Below are positions 28,819 to 37,523 of a stretch of DNA of 64,000 nt, in pieces. The DNA comes from Herbaspirillum autotrophicum (GTDB taxonomy: Bacteria > Pseudomonadota > Gammaproteobacteria > Burkholderiales > Burkholderiaceae_D), in assembly GCF_001189915.1 (NCBI RefSeq), contig NZ_LFLS01000018.1, positions 58,152 to 122,151 of the forward strand, in the 5' to 3' direction. How positions within the stretch are numbered: position 1 is the stretch's first letter; every line of letters begins with the position of its first letter. The notes under the pieces are model-generated. The model ran no database searches and was not told where the DNA came from. It saw only the letters and a program-made list of their open reading frames with translations. The translations under genes were made by a program, and so were the position numbers.

Positions 28819-29760
28819 ATGACACTACAATCCCTGACCATCCTCGGCTTGCTGTTGCTGTCCCTGATCGCTCTGTTCGGGGGCGTTTTTCTGCTGGCGC
28901 AGAGCTGGCGTCGCAGCCGCTCGGCACGGATTCTGGATCAACTGATCGAGCAACAGGAACGGGCCGCCAAGCCGGCCGATGACGCCGCGCCATTGCATTG
29001 GCGGGAGCGTTTGATTGCCGCTTGCTCGAGCTGGCTGGAGACCCCGCTGGGACGCCAGCTGGTGGCGGAAGACGACCGCCAGCTGCTGGATCAGTGCGGC
29101 GTCAACGACAATCAGGGTAAAACCTTGTTCTTCATTGCGCGCCTGACACTCGGCGCGCTGCTGCCGGTATTGCTGTGGCTGCTGGCGCCGGTAAGCAGCA
29201 GCGCAATGCTGCTGGCGATTGCCTTCTGCGGACTGGCCGCCGGCTATATGAGTCCCAAATGGTTCATGCTGAAGGTCGCCGCCGCCCGCCGCCGCAAAGT
29301 GGCCGAAGAACTGCCGTTGTTCATCGACCTGTTGCGCCTGCTGCAAGGTGTCGGCCTGTCGATTGATCAAAGTCTGCACGTGGTTCAGAACGAATTTTTC
29401 AATGCCCTGCCGATTCTGAGCAAGGAACTTGAAATCGCCTCGCGCCAATACATGAACGGCCGCACCCGCGAGCAATCGCTCAAGCGCTTTTCCAGCGTAT
29501 TCGACAATCAGGAATTGCACGCCACCGCACGGCTGATCGTGCAGGTTGCGCAATATGGCGGCGCCGTGCAGGAACCGTTGAAACAATTCGGCGAACGCAT
29601 CCGCGAAAGCCGCAAGCTATACCTAAAAGAAAAGGTCGGCAAGCTGACCGTCAAGATGACCAGTGTCATGGTGCTGACGTTGTTGCCATCGCTGCTGATC
29701 ATTACCGGTGGCTCCGGTTTTCTGGCGATCATTCGTGCGTTATCAAAAATAGGGGGATAG
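28819..29760 (+). CDS. tadC: Tad inner-membrane platform protein TadC
   Basis: A 313-residue T2SSF-domain protein, distantly related to TadB. It has an N-terminal helix (LTILGLLLLSLIALFGGVFLLA), a paired helix region around residues 110-155, the F domain (EELPLFIDLLRLLQGVGLSIDQSLHVV) and a C-terminal helix. It starts at ATG 28819, one base after the tadB stop; an upstream frame from 28774 lies inside tadB. It pairs with TadB in the pilus platform. Confidence 0.92.
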   Translation: MTLQSLTILGLLLLSLIALFGGVFLLAQSWRRSRSARILDQLIEQQERAAKPADDAAPLHWRERLIAACSSWLETPLGRQLVAEDDRQLLDQCGVNDNQGKTLFFIARLTLGALLPVLLWLLAPVSSSAMLLAIAFCGLAAGYMSPKWFMLKVAAARRRKVAEELPLFIDLLRLLQGVGLSIDQSLHVVQNEFFNALPILSKELEIASRQYMNGRTREQSLKRFSSVFDNQELHATARLIVQVAQYGGAVQEPLKQFGERIRESRKLYLKEKVGKLTVKMTSVMVLTLLPSLLIITGGSGFLAIIRALSKIGG

Positions 29761-29763
29761 GAC

Positions 29764-30549
29764 ATGAAGACATTACGGTTTGCATCCATTCTCTGGCTGG
29801 CCATGGTATTTCTGATCAGCGGTTGTGCCGCGCCGTCAGCGCGTCTCTATGCGCAACAGAATGAAGCGGCGCAACAACGTCAGCAACTGGAAGAGGCTCC
29901 CCCCAAGGCTGATAATCAGATGGTGTATCTGGACATGATCCGCACCATGCAGGATCGCTCGCTGTATTTTGCCTCGCTGGCCCATGTCGAAGCCTATCTG
30001 CAACTGTACGGAACATCGCCGGAGATCTTGCGCCTGCGCGCCGACGCCTTGCGCGAAACCGGACAGGATGCCGCAGCCGACACCGCCTACCGGCAATTGC
30101 TGGGGACCTCGCAAGCAGCTGCCGCCTGGCATGGTCTGGGATTGCTGGCCGCGCGGCATGATGACTATGTGGCAGCGGTCACGGCGTTGCGTGAAGCGGT
30201 ACGCCGCCAACCCACCGATGCCACCATGCTGGGCGACCTCGGTTATGCCCTGCTGCAAAGCGGCAACAGTGCTGCCGCCCGCATCCCGATTGCACAGGCC
30301 GCCGAACTGGCACCGGAAAACCGCAAAGCCATCGCCAATCTGGCGTTGCTGTTGCTGGTCTCGGGCGATGGCCCGAAAGCACGCGAGCTGATGGAACAGG
30401 CCAAGTTGCCGGCCAACGTCAGAGCCGCCATTTTTTCGCTGGCTGACGACATCATCGCGCGTCACGGCGACAGCGTCGCCATCACGGTTGCGCAGCGGCC
30501 GACGGTACTTTCACCGTCGGTGCTGGAACGTTTCGCCACCGTCAAATAG
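29764..30549 (+). CDS. tadD: TPR lipoprotein TadD
   Basis: The 261-residue protein has a lipoprotein signal with lipobox LISGC (Cys about residue 21) and then tetratricopeptide repeats, clearest over about residues 65-220 (ADALRETGQDAAADTAYRQLLG, WHGLGLLAARHDDYVAAVTALREAV, LGDLGYALLQSGNSAAARIPI). TadD is thought to help assemble the secretin at the outer membrane, like a pilotin. It starts 3 bases after tadC with a GGGGGATAGG ribosome binding site. Confidence 0.9.
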   Translation: MKTLRFASILWLAMVFLISGCAAPSARLYAQQNEAAQQRQQLEEAPPKADNQMVYLDMIRTMQDRSLYFASLAHVEAYLQLYGTSPEILRLRADALRETGQDAAADTAYRQLLGTSQAAAAWHGLGLLAARHDDYVAAVTALREAVRRQPTDATMLGDLGYALLQSGNSAAARIPIAQAAELAPENRKAIANLALLLLVSGDGPKARELMEQAKLPANVRAAIFSLADDIIARHGDSVAITVAQRPTVLSPSVLERFATVK

Positions 30550-30568
30550 CATTGTCCGGGAGACCGCC

Positions 30569-30901
30569 ATGAAGAACCGCACCCTGTCATTGTCAGCCAT
30601 GCTGGTTGTTGCCTGCTGGGCGTTGCCGGCAGCCGCGCAAGAAACCGCCGCACCTGCCGCCGAGGTTGCCGCCAGCGATACCACCACAACCGAAAAACCG
30701 GCGCGGGTACGTGTTGGCGACGCGACTCAGGCATTGCTGGCAACCCAGGTCAACGGCACTGCCGCCGGCCCCGCCTTGCCGATGCTGGGCGCTACCGCAC
30801 AAGCCAGCTGGCTGCGCTATCAGGAAAGCTTCAAAAACAAGATTCCTGAGTTCTTCGGCAGCCGGGTCAGGACCAACACCGCCTCACCGGCCGGACAGTA
30901 A
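30569..30901 (+). CDS. DUF3613 secreted protein of the Tad locus
   Basis: About 110 residues. The start at ATG 30569 follows CGGGAG. A signal peptide ends near LPAAAQE, then comes a low-complexity Ala/Thr region and a conserved core (VGDATQALLATQVNGTAAGPALPMLGATAQASWLRYQESFKNKIPEFF) that matches DUF3613 as I recall it. Members are small exported proteins found in Tad loci of beta- and gammaproteobacteria. No activity is known. It sits between tadD and tadG and is probably periplasmic. Confidence 0.8.
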   Translation: MKNRTLSLSAMLVVACWALPAAAQETAAPAAEVAASDTTTTEKPARVRVGDATQALLATQVNGTAAGPALPMLGATAQASWLRYQESFKNKIPEFFGSRVRTNTASPAGQ

Positions 30902-30911
30902 CGAGGCCGAT

Positions 30912-33029
30912 ATGACACAGCCCTCCTCCGCCTTGTCAGTCATGCTCACCCGCGTGCCGCACGCCGGGCGCGGCCGGCATCAGCGGCAGCGTGGTGCGCT
31001 GGTACTGATGACGGCAATCTTTCTGGCGCTGGCAGTGATCCTGTTGGCCTCGATCGATATCGGCTATCTGTTTTACAAGAAACGGGAATTGCAAAAGACG
31101 GCAGATATGGCGGCGCTGTCCGGCGCTCAGCAAATCGGCAAGATGGTGACCGGCAATACCTGCGCCCAGGCATTCGCGGTAGCCACCGGCAATGCCGTGC
31201 AATCCAACAAATTCAGCGGCACCACGGTGACCCATTGCGGGCGCTGGGATCCATTGGTATATACCACGGCGCCCTACTATTCGGTCTATGCCGGCGGCGT
31301 CACGCCCACCGGCCAACCGATGCCGAATGCCATCAGCGTCACCCTGACGCAAAGCTATCGCAGCTTCTTCGGTATCTGGGTGACACGTCAAGTCAACGCC
31401 TCGTCCATCGCCAAGGTGGCAGTATCGGCACCGAATGCGGTATTTTCGGTCGGCTCCAGATTGCTGCAAGTCAACGGCGGCGTGGTACCCGGTCTGCTCA
31501 CCGTACTCGGCGCCAATATCAACGCCAGCGCCGTCGGCTACAGCGGTCTGGCCAATGTCGGCATCAGTTCCAGCGGGCTGCTGGCCGCACTCGGATTTCA
31601 GATACCCCTGACGGCCGATGTCGGCACCATCAAATCCATCATTCAGGCCGGCACCCCGGCTTGCAATGCCGGGGTCTGCCCGTTGTCGACCTTGCTCGGT
31701 GCGATTACCACGGTCGGTGGTCAAACCAACCTGGTCAATCTGCTGGGAATTCAGGCCGGTCAACTGCTGTTGCCGGTCAAGTTGCTTAGCGATGCCAGTG
31801 GCCGCGGTCTGTTCACGCTGCTCGATGCCGCCAACGGCCAGGCCGCGCTGACTGCCAGCATCAATGCGCTGGAACTGATCACTGCCGGCATCGGCGTCGC
31901 CAACAGTCATCGTTTCGCCGATGTCATCACGCCGGTCAATATCCCCGGCTTGCTCAATTCCGATCTGCGCATCGGCCTGGTCGAACCGCCCTCGATCGGC
32001 ATCGGCGGTATCGGCACCACCGCCTATACCTCGCAGGTCCGGGTATATGCCGATATCAACAGCAATTTACTGAATGCCGGCTTGCTGGCGGTCAATATTC
32101 CGATGGTGATCGATGTGGTCGACGGCTTTGGCACCATCACCGACATGTGCACCGTCAAATCGGGGACCAACGACACCGCCACCATTGCAGTGCAGGCACC
32201 GATACTCAAACTGTGCGCCGGCGCCATCAACGCTTCTTCGATCTTTTCGACCGCCGCCACGTGCACCACCGGCCTGGGGCCGACGCAGATGGTGAATCTG
32301 CTCAACGGCGCCTTGACCGTCAACACCAGTTTTTCGGCTGCGGCCTTGCCCAACAATGGCAGCGTCACGCTGATCAAGGGCCAGACCGCGACCATCGGCA
32401 GCAACCCCTTGGATCTAGCTACCACCATTAAAAATCTGATGAACGGCGTGCTAGCCAATCTGATTTCAGCCCTGTTCAATCAATCGAAAACCAGCGGCAA
32501 TGGCACCGTCACCAACGCAACGTTGGCCCAAAATCTGCTGAGTTCCGTCAGCGCGGTTGGCGGTGCACTGAACAATGCCGTCGGCCAGGTCAATACCGCA
32601 GCATCGGTGTTGCAGACGTTTGTCACCAGTGTGATCAATAACGCCAGTCTCACCAATTCGCTGGGCACGCTGGTTACCGGCGTGCTGAGTTCGGTCGGCA
32701 ATCTGGTGGGCGGCTTGTTGACCAGCGTCGTCAATCTGCTCGGTAATTTATTGGGGAATGTTGCTTGCGCACTGAGCGGAAATTACAACCAGTGCGTACT
32801 GAGCAACGAGCTAGGCGGCAGCCAGACCAAGAACGGCACCACCATCAGCAATCTGCTGCTGACCCTGCTCGGCATGGTAGTCAATGTACTACAACCAATT
32901 CTAAAATTAGTCGGTGATGCGCTGGCGACGCAACTCAGTACGCTGCTCGGCCTGCAACTGGGTCTGGTCGATGTCAGTCTGATCGATCTCAATTGCAGCA
33001 GCGGTACCACCGTCTCACTGGCTTACTGA
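30912..33029 (+). CDS. tadG: Large TadG-like pilus protein with low-complexity C-terminal region
   Basis: The protein is 705 residues from ATG 30912; a longer frame upstream lies inside the DUF3613 gene. The N-terminus is TadG-like: basic RGRHQRQRGALVLMTAIFLALAVILLASIDIGYLFYKKRELQKTADMAALSGAQ, a membrane helix followed by the conserved K/R-E-L-Q-x-A-D-A-A-A-L segment. The rest is exported, rich in Gly, Asn, Ser, Thr, Val and Leu, and repetitive after residue 450 (GLLTSVVNLLGNLLGN and similar). TadG has been proposed as a minor pilin or surface adhesin. I see no clear MIDAS motif. It may form the tip or an extended stalk. Confidence 0.85.
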   Translation: MTQPSSALSVMLTRVPHAGRGRHQRQRGALVLMTAIFLALAVILLASIDIGYLFYKKRELQKTADMAALSGAQQIGKMVTGNTCAQAFAVATGNAVQSNKFSGTTVTHCGRWDPLVYTTAPYYSVYAGGVTPTGQPMPNAISVTLTQSYRSFFGIWVTRQVNASSIAKVAVSAPNAVFSVGSRLLQVNGGVVPGLLTVLGANINASAVGYSGLANVGISSSGLLAALGFQIPLTADVGTIKSIIQAGTPACNAGVCPLSTLLGAITTVGGQTNLVNLLGIQAGQLLLPVKLLSDASGRGLFTLLDAANGQAALTASINALELITAGIGVANSHRFADVITPVNIPGLLNSDLRIGLVEPPSIGIGGIGTTAYTSQVRVYADINSNLLNAGLLAVNIPMVIDVVDGFGTITDMCTVKSGTNDTATIAVQAPILKLCAGAINASSIFSTAATCTTGLGPTQMVNLLNGALTVNTSFSAAALPNNGSVTLIKGQTATIGSNPLDLATTIKNLMNGVLANLISALFNQSKTSGNGTVTNATLAQNLLSSVSAVGGALNNAVGQVNTAASVLQTFVTSVINNASLTNSLGTLVTGVLSSVGNLVGGLLTSVVNLLGNLLGNVACALSGNYNQCVLSNELGGSQTKNGTTISNLLLTLLGMVVNVLQPILKLVGDALATQLSTLLGLQLGLVDVSLIDLNCSSGTTVSLAY

Positions 33030-33057
33030 TGCATTTACTCTCGACTATGGAGCTGTC

Positions 33058-33432
33058 ATGACCGCGCACACGACTGTACTTTCCCGAATCATGCCGGTAC
33101 TCGCATTCGATCATCTGATCGCACCGCTGCTGATCAAACTGATTTACTGGATCGGCCTGGTGGCAATCATCAGCGCCGGTATCGGCATCCTGTTTTCCAG
33201 CGCGAATTCGGAAACTGGCCCCGGCGCGCTGATGGTGTTCGGTTCGACCATATTGGCGCTGCTGGTCTGGCGTCTGCTCAATGAGTTATTGATCCTGATG
33301 TTCAACATTTACGAAAAACTGGTGGATATCCGCAATCTGTTATCGACCGCCCGCAGCGCGCAGGATTTGCCGCTGCCTTCCGAATCTGCAACGCATGCCG
33401 ACAATACCGTGCAGATGAACCTTCAGTTGTGA
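33058..33432 (+). CDS. DUF4282 membrane protein of the Tad locus
   Basis: A 124-residue protein with two transmembrane helices (LLIKLIYWIGLVAIISAGIGILF and ALMVFGSTILALLVWRLLNELLILMF) and a charged C-terminal tail beginning YEKLVDIRNLL. The pattern matches DUF4282, small membrane proteins of unknown function. It lies 28 bases after tadG and 9 bases before the sigma-54 activator, so it belongs to this transcript. Confidence 0.8.
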   Translation: MTAHTTVLSRIMPVLAFDHLIAPLLIKLIYWIGLVAIISAGIGILFSSANSETGPGALMVFGSTILALLVWRLLNELLILMFNIYEKLVDIRNLLSTARSAQDLPLPSESATHADNTVQMNLQL

Positions 33433-33441
33433 GAGAACGTA

Positions 33442-34815
33442 ATGAAAAGCAAGCGACTACAGGAAAGCATCGATGTCTATGTGTGGGAAGGCAAGTCCGA
33501 TATCGCCGAACGCATTGCACGTTGCCTCGGCAGCTTCGAGATCGACGTCATCCGCGCTGACAATATCGATATGACGCGCGAGCAGAACGGCCCCTCACTG
33601 TCGATTGCGGTCATCTCGGTGACCGTGATCGACAGTGCCGGCTTCAGTGCCGATGACTGGCAGCGAGCGCATGGCATGCCGGTGATCTGGGTCGCGGAAG
33701 CGGCGCGTGCATTTGATTCGCGCGTCTACCCACCCGAGTATTCGCATATTCTGATGCTCGATTTCACCTGCGCCGAATTGCACCGGCTGGTATTTCGGCT
33801 GGCCGGCGAGTTGCGGTCGAGCGCGGCGACCTCGGCGGCGGCCGAACCGTTCATTGCGCAATCGGACATCATGCGGACCTTGCTGGCGGAAACCGAAGCC
33901 TTTGCCGACTGCAATTCCAATGTCTTGATCGTGGGCGAAACCGGGGTCGGCAAGGAACGTGTTGCCAGTCTGCTGCATGAACGTCACAGCCGCTACGGCA
34001 AAGGGCCGTTCGTGGCGGTCAATTGCGGCGCCATTCCCGACGGCTTGTTCGAATCGCATTTTTTCGGCCATGCCAAAGGCGCGTTTACCGGTGCCATGTT
34101 CGCGCACAAGGGCTATTTCGAACAAGCCGATAACGGCACCCTGTTCCTCGATGAAATCGGTGACTTGCCGCTGTATCAGCAAGTCAAACTGTTGCGGGTG
34201 CTGGAGCAAAGCAAGGTCACCAAACTCGGATCGACTACCGAAGTCAATCTGGATTTCCGTCTGGTCGCCGCCACCAACCGCAATCTGCGGGAACTGGTGC
34301 GACAGGAAATGTTTCGCGCCGATCTGTATTACCGGCTGGCCGTCATCGAATTGCGCGTGCCGAATCTGGAAGAGCGCGGCGCTGCCGACAAGATTGCGAT
34401 TTTCAACGCCATGCTGAAGCAGACGCAAGACAGCGAGGTAGTACCGGCAGCGCCCGACTGGTTGCTGCAAATGGTGGCGCAAACCCGCTTCGTCGGCAAT
34501 GTGCGTGAATTGCGCAATATTGCCGAACGCGTCCTCATCATTCATCGCCAGCTCGGCGACTGGGAACGCGGCGCCATCGACCGCGTATTCACCTTGCTCA
34601 AGGAAATGCGGGAAGATACGTCGGACCCGCCGCTGCCAAGAAAAAAATGGGACATGGCCGACCGTGACCGCATCGTCAAGGCACTCGACACCAACAACTG
34701 GCGCCGGCAAGATACCGCCAACTACCTGGGCATCAGCCGCAAGGTATTGTGGGAAAAAATGCGCAAGTTCCAGATTGTCGACACCGATGCCGAATTGCTG
34801 GGAGAACTTGATTAG
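33442..34815 (+). CDS. Sigma-54-dependent activator of the Tad locus
   Basis: The 457-residue protein has a divergent N-terminal receiver-like domain (residues about 8-125) in which I cannot find a clear acidic phosphorylation pocket. An AAA+ domain follows (Walker [17 protein letters not shown], Walker [20 protein letters not shown]). The C-terminal helix-turn-helix is [26 protein letters not shown]. The architecture resembles VpsR/FleQ-type regulators that can respond to c-di-GMP without phosphorylation, but that is an inference. It follows the Tad genes directly and is the best candidate regulator of flp. The large GGDEF-EAL enzyme at 10471-13590 could supply the signal. Confidence 0.9.
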   Translation: MKSKRLQESIDVYVWEGKSDIAERIARCLGSFEIDVIRADNIDMTREQNGPSLSIAVISVTVIDSAGFSADDWQRAHGMPVIWVAEAARAFDSRVYPPEYSHILMLDFTCAELHRLVFRLAGELRSSAATSAAAEPFIAQSDIMRTLLAETEAFADCNSNVLIVGETGVGKERVASLLHERHSRYGKGPFVAVNCGAIPDGLFESHFFGHAKGAFTGAMFAHKGYFEQADNGTLFLDEIGDLPLYQQVKLLRVLEQSKVTKLGSTTEVNLDFRLVAATNRNLRELVRQEMFRADLYYRLAVIELRVPNLEERGAADKIAIFNAMLKQTQDSEVVPAAPDWLLQMVAQTRFVGNVRELRNIAERVLIIHRQLGDWERGAIDRVFTLLKEMREDTSDPPLPRKKWDMADRDRIVKALDTNNWRRQDTANYLGISRKVLWEKMRKFQIVDTDAELLGELD

Positions 34816-34881
34816 ATCGCTTAGCATAGGGTGTGCCGCCAATCCGTTTCATCATTACTGCCACTGTTACCGGGAAACCAG

Positions 34882-35589
34882 ATGACACCAAAGCTGCTGC
34901 GCCTGCGCCACACCATCGCACTGAGTCTGCTGATCGCCGCCGGCGGCATCAACGGCATCTCCATCGCAGCCGATGGCAAACCGGTGACCGCCATTTCTGC
35001 TGCGGACGCCGACGGCACCGACAAGATCACGATTGCCGAACTGGAAACCCTGATCAAAAACCAGCGCGTCGTCGAATTGCGAACTGCCTACAACGGCCCC
35101 TACGGCACCAGTCTGTTGTTCAATTCTGAAGAGATGACGTATTACATCGCCTCGTTTCAGCAAAAGAATTTCTGGCGTGTGTTGCGCATGACTTCTGATA
35201 CCAGGGCCGAACAAACGTATCGCGAACAAATGGCGGAAACCGAACGCATGGCTGCCGCTGATATTCGCCGCATCAAACTGGAAGCGGAACGTCAGGCTAC
35301 CGAAAAACAGATTGCGCAGAAAGCCAGCCGTTTGAGCGCCTTGCAAAATGACGCGGCACTACGCAAACAGCAAGAAGAAAAAATGGCACAGCAACAAGAT
35401 CAAAACCGCCAGCAAGTGGCCGCCTTGTCCTCCGAACAGCAAACCGCGCGCACCCAGCTCACTACGCTGGAAAACAAGATTCAGTCGCTCGAAGGCGGTC
35501 AGGCCGAGTCGCCGGCACTGACGGTACAGACTGCTGCCGCAGAACCGGTAAAGAAACGCAAGCGCAAGAAGAAAAAAGTCGCTGAATAA
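34882..35589 (+). CDS. DUF2968 coiled-coil protein
   Basis: About 235 residues from ATG 34882, which has a GGGA ribosome binding site; an upstream start at 34831 is less likely. It has an export signal (IALSLLIAAGGINGISIAADG), a conserved globular part (TIAELETLIKNQRVVELRTAYNGPYGTSLLFN), a long coiled coil rich in Gln, Glu and Ala (about residues 110-205), and a very basic Lys/Arg tail (KKRKRKKKK). This matches DUF2968, a Burkholderiales family of unknown function. It is probably periplasmic or outer-membrane associated. It follows the Tad regulator and may be part of the same transcript. Confidence 0.75.
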   Translation: MTPKLLRLRHTIALSLLIAAGGINGISIAADGKPVTAISAADADGTDKITIAELETLIKNQRVVELRTAYNGPYGTSLLFNSEEMTYYIASFQQKNFWRVLRMTSDTRAEQTYREQMAETERMAAADIRRIKLEAERQATEKQIAQKASRLSALQNDAALRKQQEEKMAQQQDQNRQQVAALSSEQQTARTQLTTLENKIQSLEGGQAESPALTVQTAAAEPVKKRKRKKKKVAE

Positions 35590-35681
35590 GATCATCATTT
35601 GCTCTCTCCGTTGCTTGCCCTGAATCACATCGCTAACGTATCCGGATCTACCGCATCCGTATCTGCCAGCCTCACAATGAC

Positions 35682-35710
35682 AATGCCCCGACCTTGCTGA
35701 TCGGGGCATT
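35682..35710. terminator. Bidirectional intrinsic terminator
   Basis: A 10-bp perfect stem (AATGCCCCGA with TCGGGGCATT) encloses a 9-base loop and is followed on the plus strand by TTGCATTT. It lies between the convergent DUF2968 gene and the collagen-like gene and can serve both. Confidence 0.7.
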
Positions 35711-35739
35711 TTGCATTTGCCGTCGGTTACCGGCGATCC

Positions 35740-37221
35740 TTACTTCTTGCCACCGCCCAGCAAGCCACCGAGCAAACCGGTTACCGGGGCCAGTGCCGAG
35801 CCATTGCTGCTGGTGCTGCCACTGGCGCCGGCGCCGACACCCACGCCAGCCGATCCGCTGAGGCCGCTGGTCAGGCTGCTGACCAGACCGGTTACCGGTG
35901 CCAGGATGCCGCCGGTGCTGCCACCGCTGACGCCACCTGTCACACCGCCAGTCAGGCCGGCAACCAAACCGGTGACGGGTGCCAGTATGTTGGTGCCGCC
36001 AGTGGTGCCACCGCTTGTACCGCCAGTGATGCCACCAGTCAGGCCGGCAACCAGACCAGTTACCGGTGCCAGCACGTTACCGCTGCCAGTGCCTGTGGTA
36101 CCGCCAGTCAGGCCGCCGGTCAGGCTACCCACCAGGCCAGTCACCGGGGCCAGAATATTGCCGCCGCTGGTGCCACCGCTTACACCGCCGGTGATGCTGC
36201 CGCCCAGACTGCCGAGCAAGCCGGTTACCGGGGCCAGGATGTTGCTGCCGCCAGTGCTGCCGCCGATGCCGCCATTGAGACCGCCAGTCAGACCACCCAG
36301 CAATCCGCTCAACGGATCGGTGCCGCCGGCAGTGCCATCACCGATACCGCCGAGCAAGCTGCCGAGGCCGGTGCCATCACCCTTGTCATACAACACCACA
36401 CCGGCAATCGACACGGTGTTACCGGTCGCTGTTACCACCCGGCCCAGACTGTCGATCACCGGCAATTTGGAACCGGTCACGGTAGCACCGGTGCCAGCGA
36501 TTTGCTGACCCAAGGTGATCAGCAAGTTGTTGACTGGCTTGCCGAGGCCGGTCGCGCCACCGACGTTTTGGGTCAGCGTTGTGACCTGGCTGGTCAGCGG
36601 CACAATTGCATGGCTGACGGTTTGCGTGATTTGTTGTACCGGTCCGGTAGACAACGCGGTAGTCAGCGGTGCCGACAGCGAGCTGACCGTGGTGCCGACT
36701 TTGGTCACCAGACCGCCGGCGGTATTGGTCACCGGTGCCAGTGCTGACAACGGACCAGTGCCGAGGCTGGCGACCACGGCGCCGCCGTCCTGCACGACGG
36801 TACCGACTTTGCCGACCACGTTGCCGGTATTGGCGACGGTAATGCCGACCGGATCGTCAACCTTGCCCATTTGTCCGAGGCCGCTGCTCAGACCATTGCC
36901 CAGTGTGCTGATGATGCCGCCGGTGTCCGCCACCGTAGTAGCCAGACTCGATGTGGTGGCCGGGCTCAATACCGGCAGGCTGGCGACAGTGGTGCCGAGA
37001 CCGGAAACGGTGGTGCCGGTGGCAGTCACGATATTGCCGGTGGCGCCGGCAACTTGTCCGGTCGGTGTGGTGCCGCTAGTCGTGGTTGGCGTACCGCCGC
37101 TGCTGCCGCCACCGCCCAGACTGGAGCCGGTCGATCCGCCGCCTCCTGCGCAACCGGTGAGGACAAAAGCGGCAGCGATAGCAGCAGCGCAAAACATGTT
37201 GTGACTTGGCTTGTTGATCAT
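35740..37221 (-). CDS. Collagen-like Gly-rich repeat lipoprotein
   Basis: About 493 residues. The ATG at 37221 is 6 bases after AGGGG; ATG 37224 is also possible. The lipoprotein signal ends in FVLTGCAGGGG. The chain is almost wholly Gly, Thr, Ser, Val and Leu. The C-terminal 200 residues carry six copies of an ILAPVTGL unit spaced about 26-36 residues apart, separated by GGxTGG/GGxSGG runs. Annotation pipelines often call such proteins collagen-like triple-helix repeat proteins, although strict Gly-X-Y is only partial. It is likely displayed on the cell surface as a spacer, matrix protein or adhesin. Repeat number could vary by slippage or recombination. Confidence 0.8.
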   Translation of the reverse strand: MINKPSHNMFCAAAIAAAFVLTGCAGGGGSTGSSLGGGGSSGGTPTTTSGTTPTGQVAGATGNIVTATGTTVSGLGTTVASLPVLSPATTSSLATTVADTGGIISTLGNGLSSGLGQMGKVDDPVGITVANTGNVVGKVGTVVQDGGAVVASLGTGPLSALAPVTNTAGGLVTKVGTTVSSLSAPLTTALSTGPVQQITQTVSHAIVPLTSQVTTLTQNVGGATGLGKPVNNLLITLGQQIAGTGATVTGSKLPVIDSLGRVVTATGNTVSIAGVVLYDKGDGTGLGSLLGGIGDGTAGGTDPLSGLLGGLTGGLNGGIGGSTGGSNILAPVTGLLGSLGGSITGGVSGGTSGGNILAPVTGLVGSLTGGLTGGTTGTGSGNVLAPVTGLVAGLTGGITGGTSGGTTGGTNILAPVTGLVAGLTGGVTGGVSGGSTGGILAPVTGLVSSLTSGLSGSAGVGVGAGASGSTSSNGSALAPVTGLLGGLLGGGKK

Positions 37222-37523
37222 CATATTCCCCTTTACGACGCTCACCCTGAGCGGCTTCATGACATCAATATGGCAAGTCGCGTGCCAGTCAAAAAGCGGG
37301 GGAAACGGGGTGCTTCACCTTTTATCAAAAACAGAAAAAGTCTTTAATAATCAATGACTAAGGATGACAACACAGAATCCGCAACAGGTTTTCGTGATGT
37401 TCCCGAAACGTGGATGCGACGTTACGTGTAACGTAACAAGAACGCCCGCAGGACGGGAAAACACGGCGGCGGCAACGCGGCTACAATGACCCGCATCGAC
37501 AGCAAACGAACAAGAGGCCATGC
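37222..37523. other. Divergent intergenic region, collagen-like gene and hydrolase
   Basis: These 302 bases contain an AT-rich part (37318-37370), the likely site of the promoter for the collagen-like gene, and an inverted repeat at 37419-37434. I see no gene here. Confidence 0.5.
37419..37434. promoter_or_regulatory. Perfect inverted repeat, candidate operator
   Basis: ACGTTAC and GTAACGT form a perfect 7-bp inverted repeat with a 2-base centre, 90 bases before the hydrolase start. It is too short-looped for a terminator and sits where a dimeric regulator could bind. The regulator is unknown. Confidence 0.4.

Noticed and set aside
35760..36300. Regular DNA repeats considered as a CRISPR array
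   Set aside because: The repeats are imperfect, in one open reading frame, and the spacers are themselves similar Gly-rich codons rather than unique sequence.
35711..37204. Plus-strand Pro/Val-rich frames opposite the collagen-like gene
   Set aside because: They arise from reading Gly/Thr codons backwards. The minus-strand frame has a lipoprotein signal and a good ribosome binding site.
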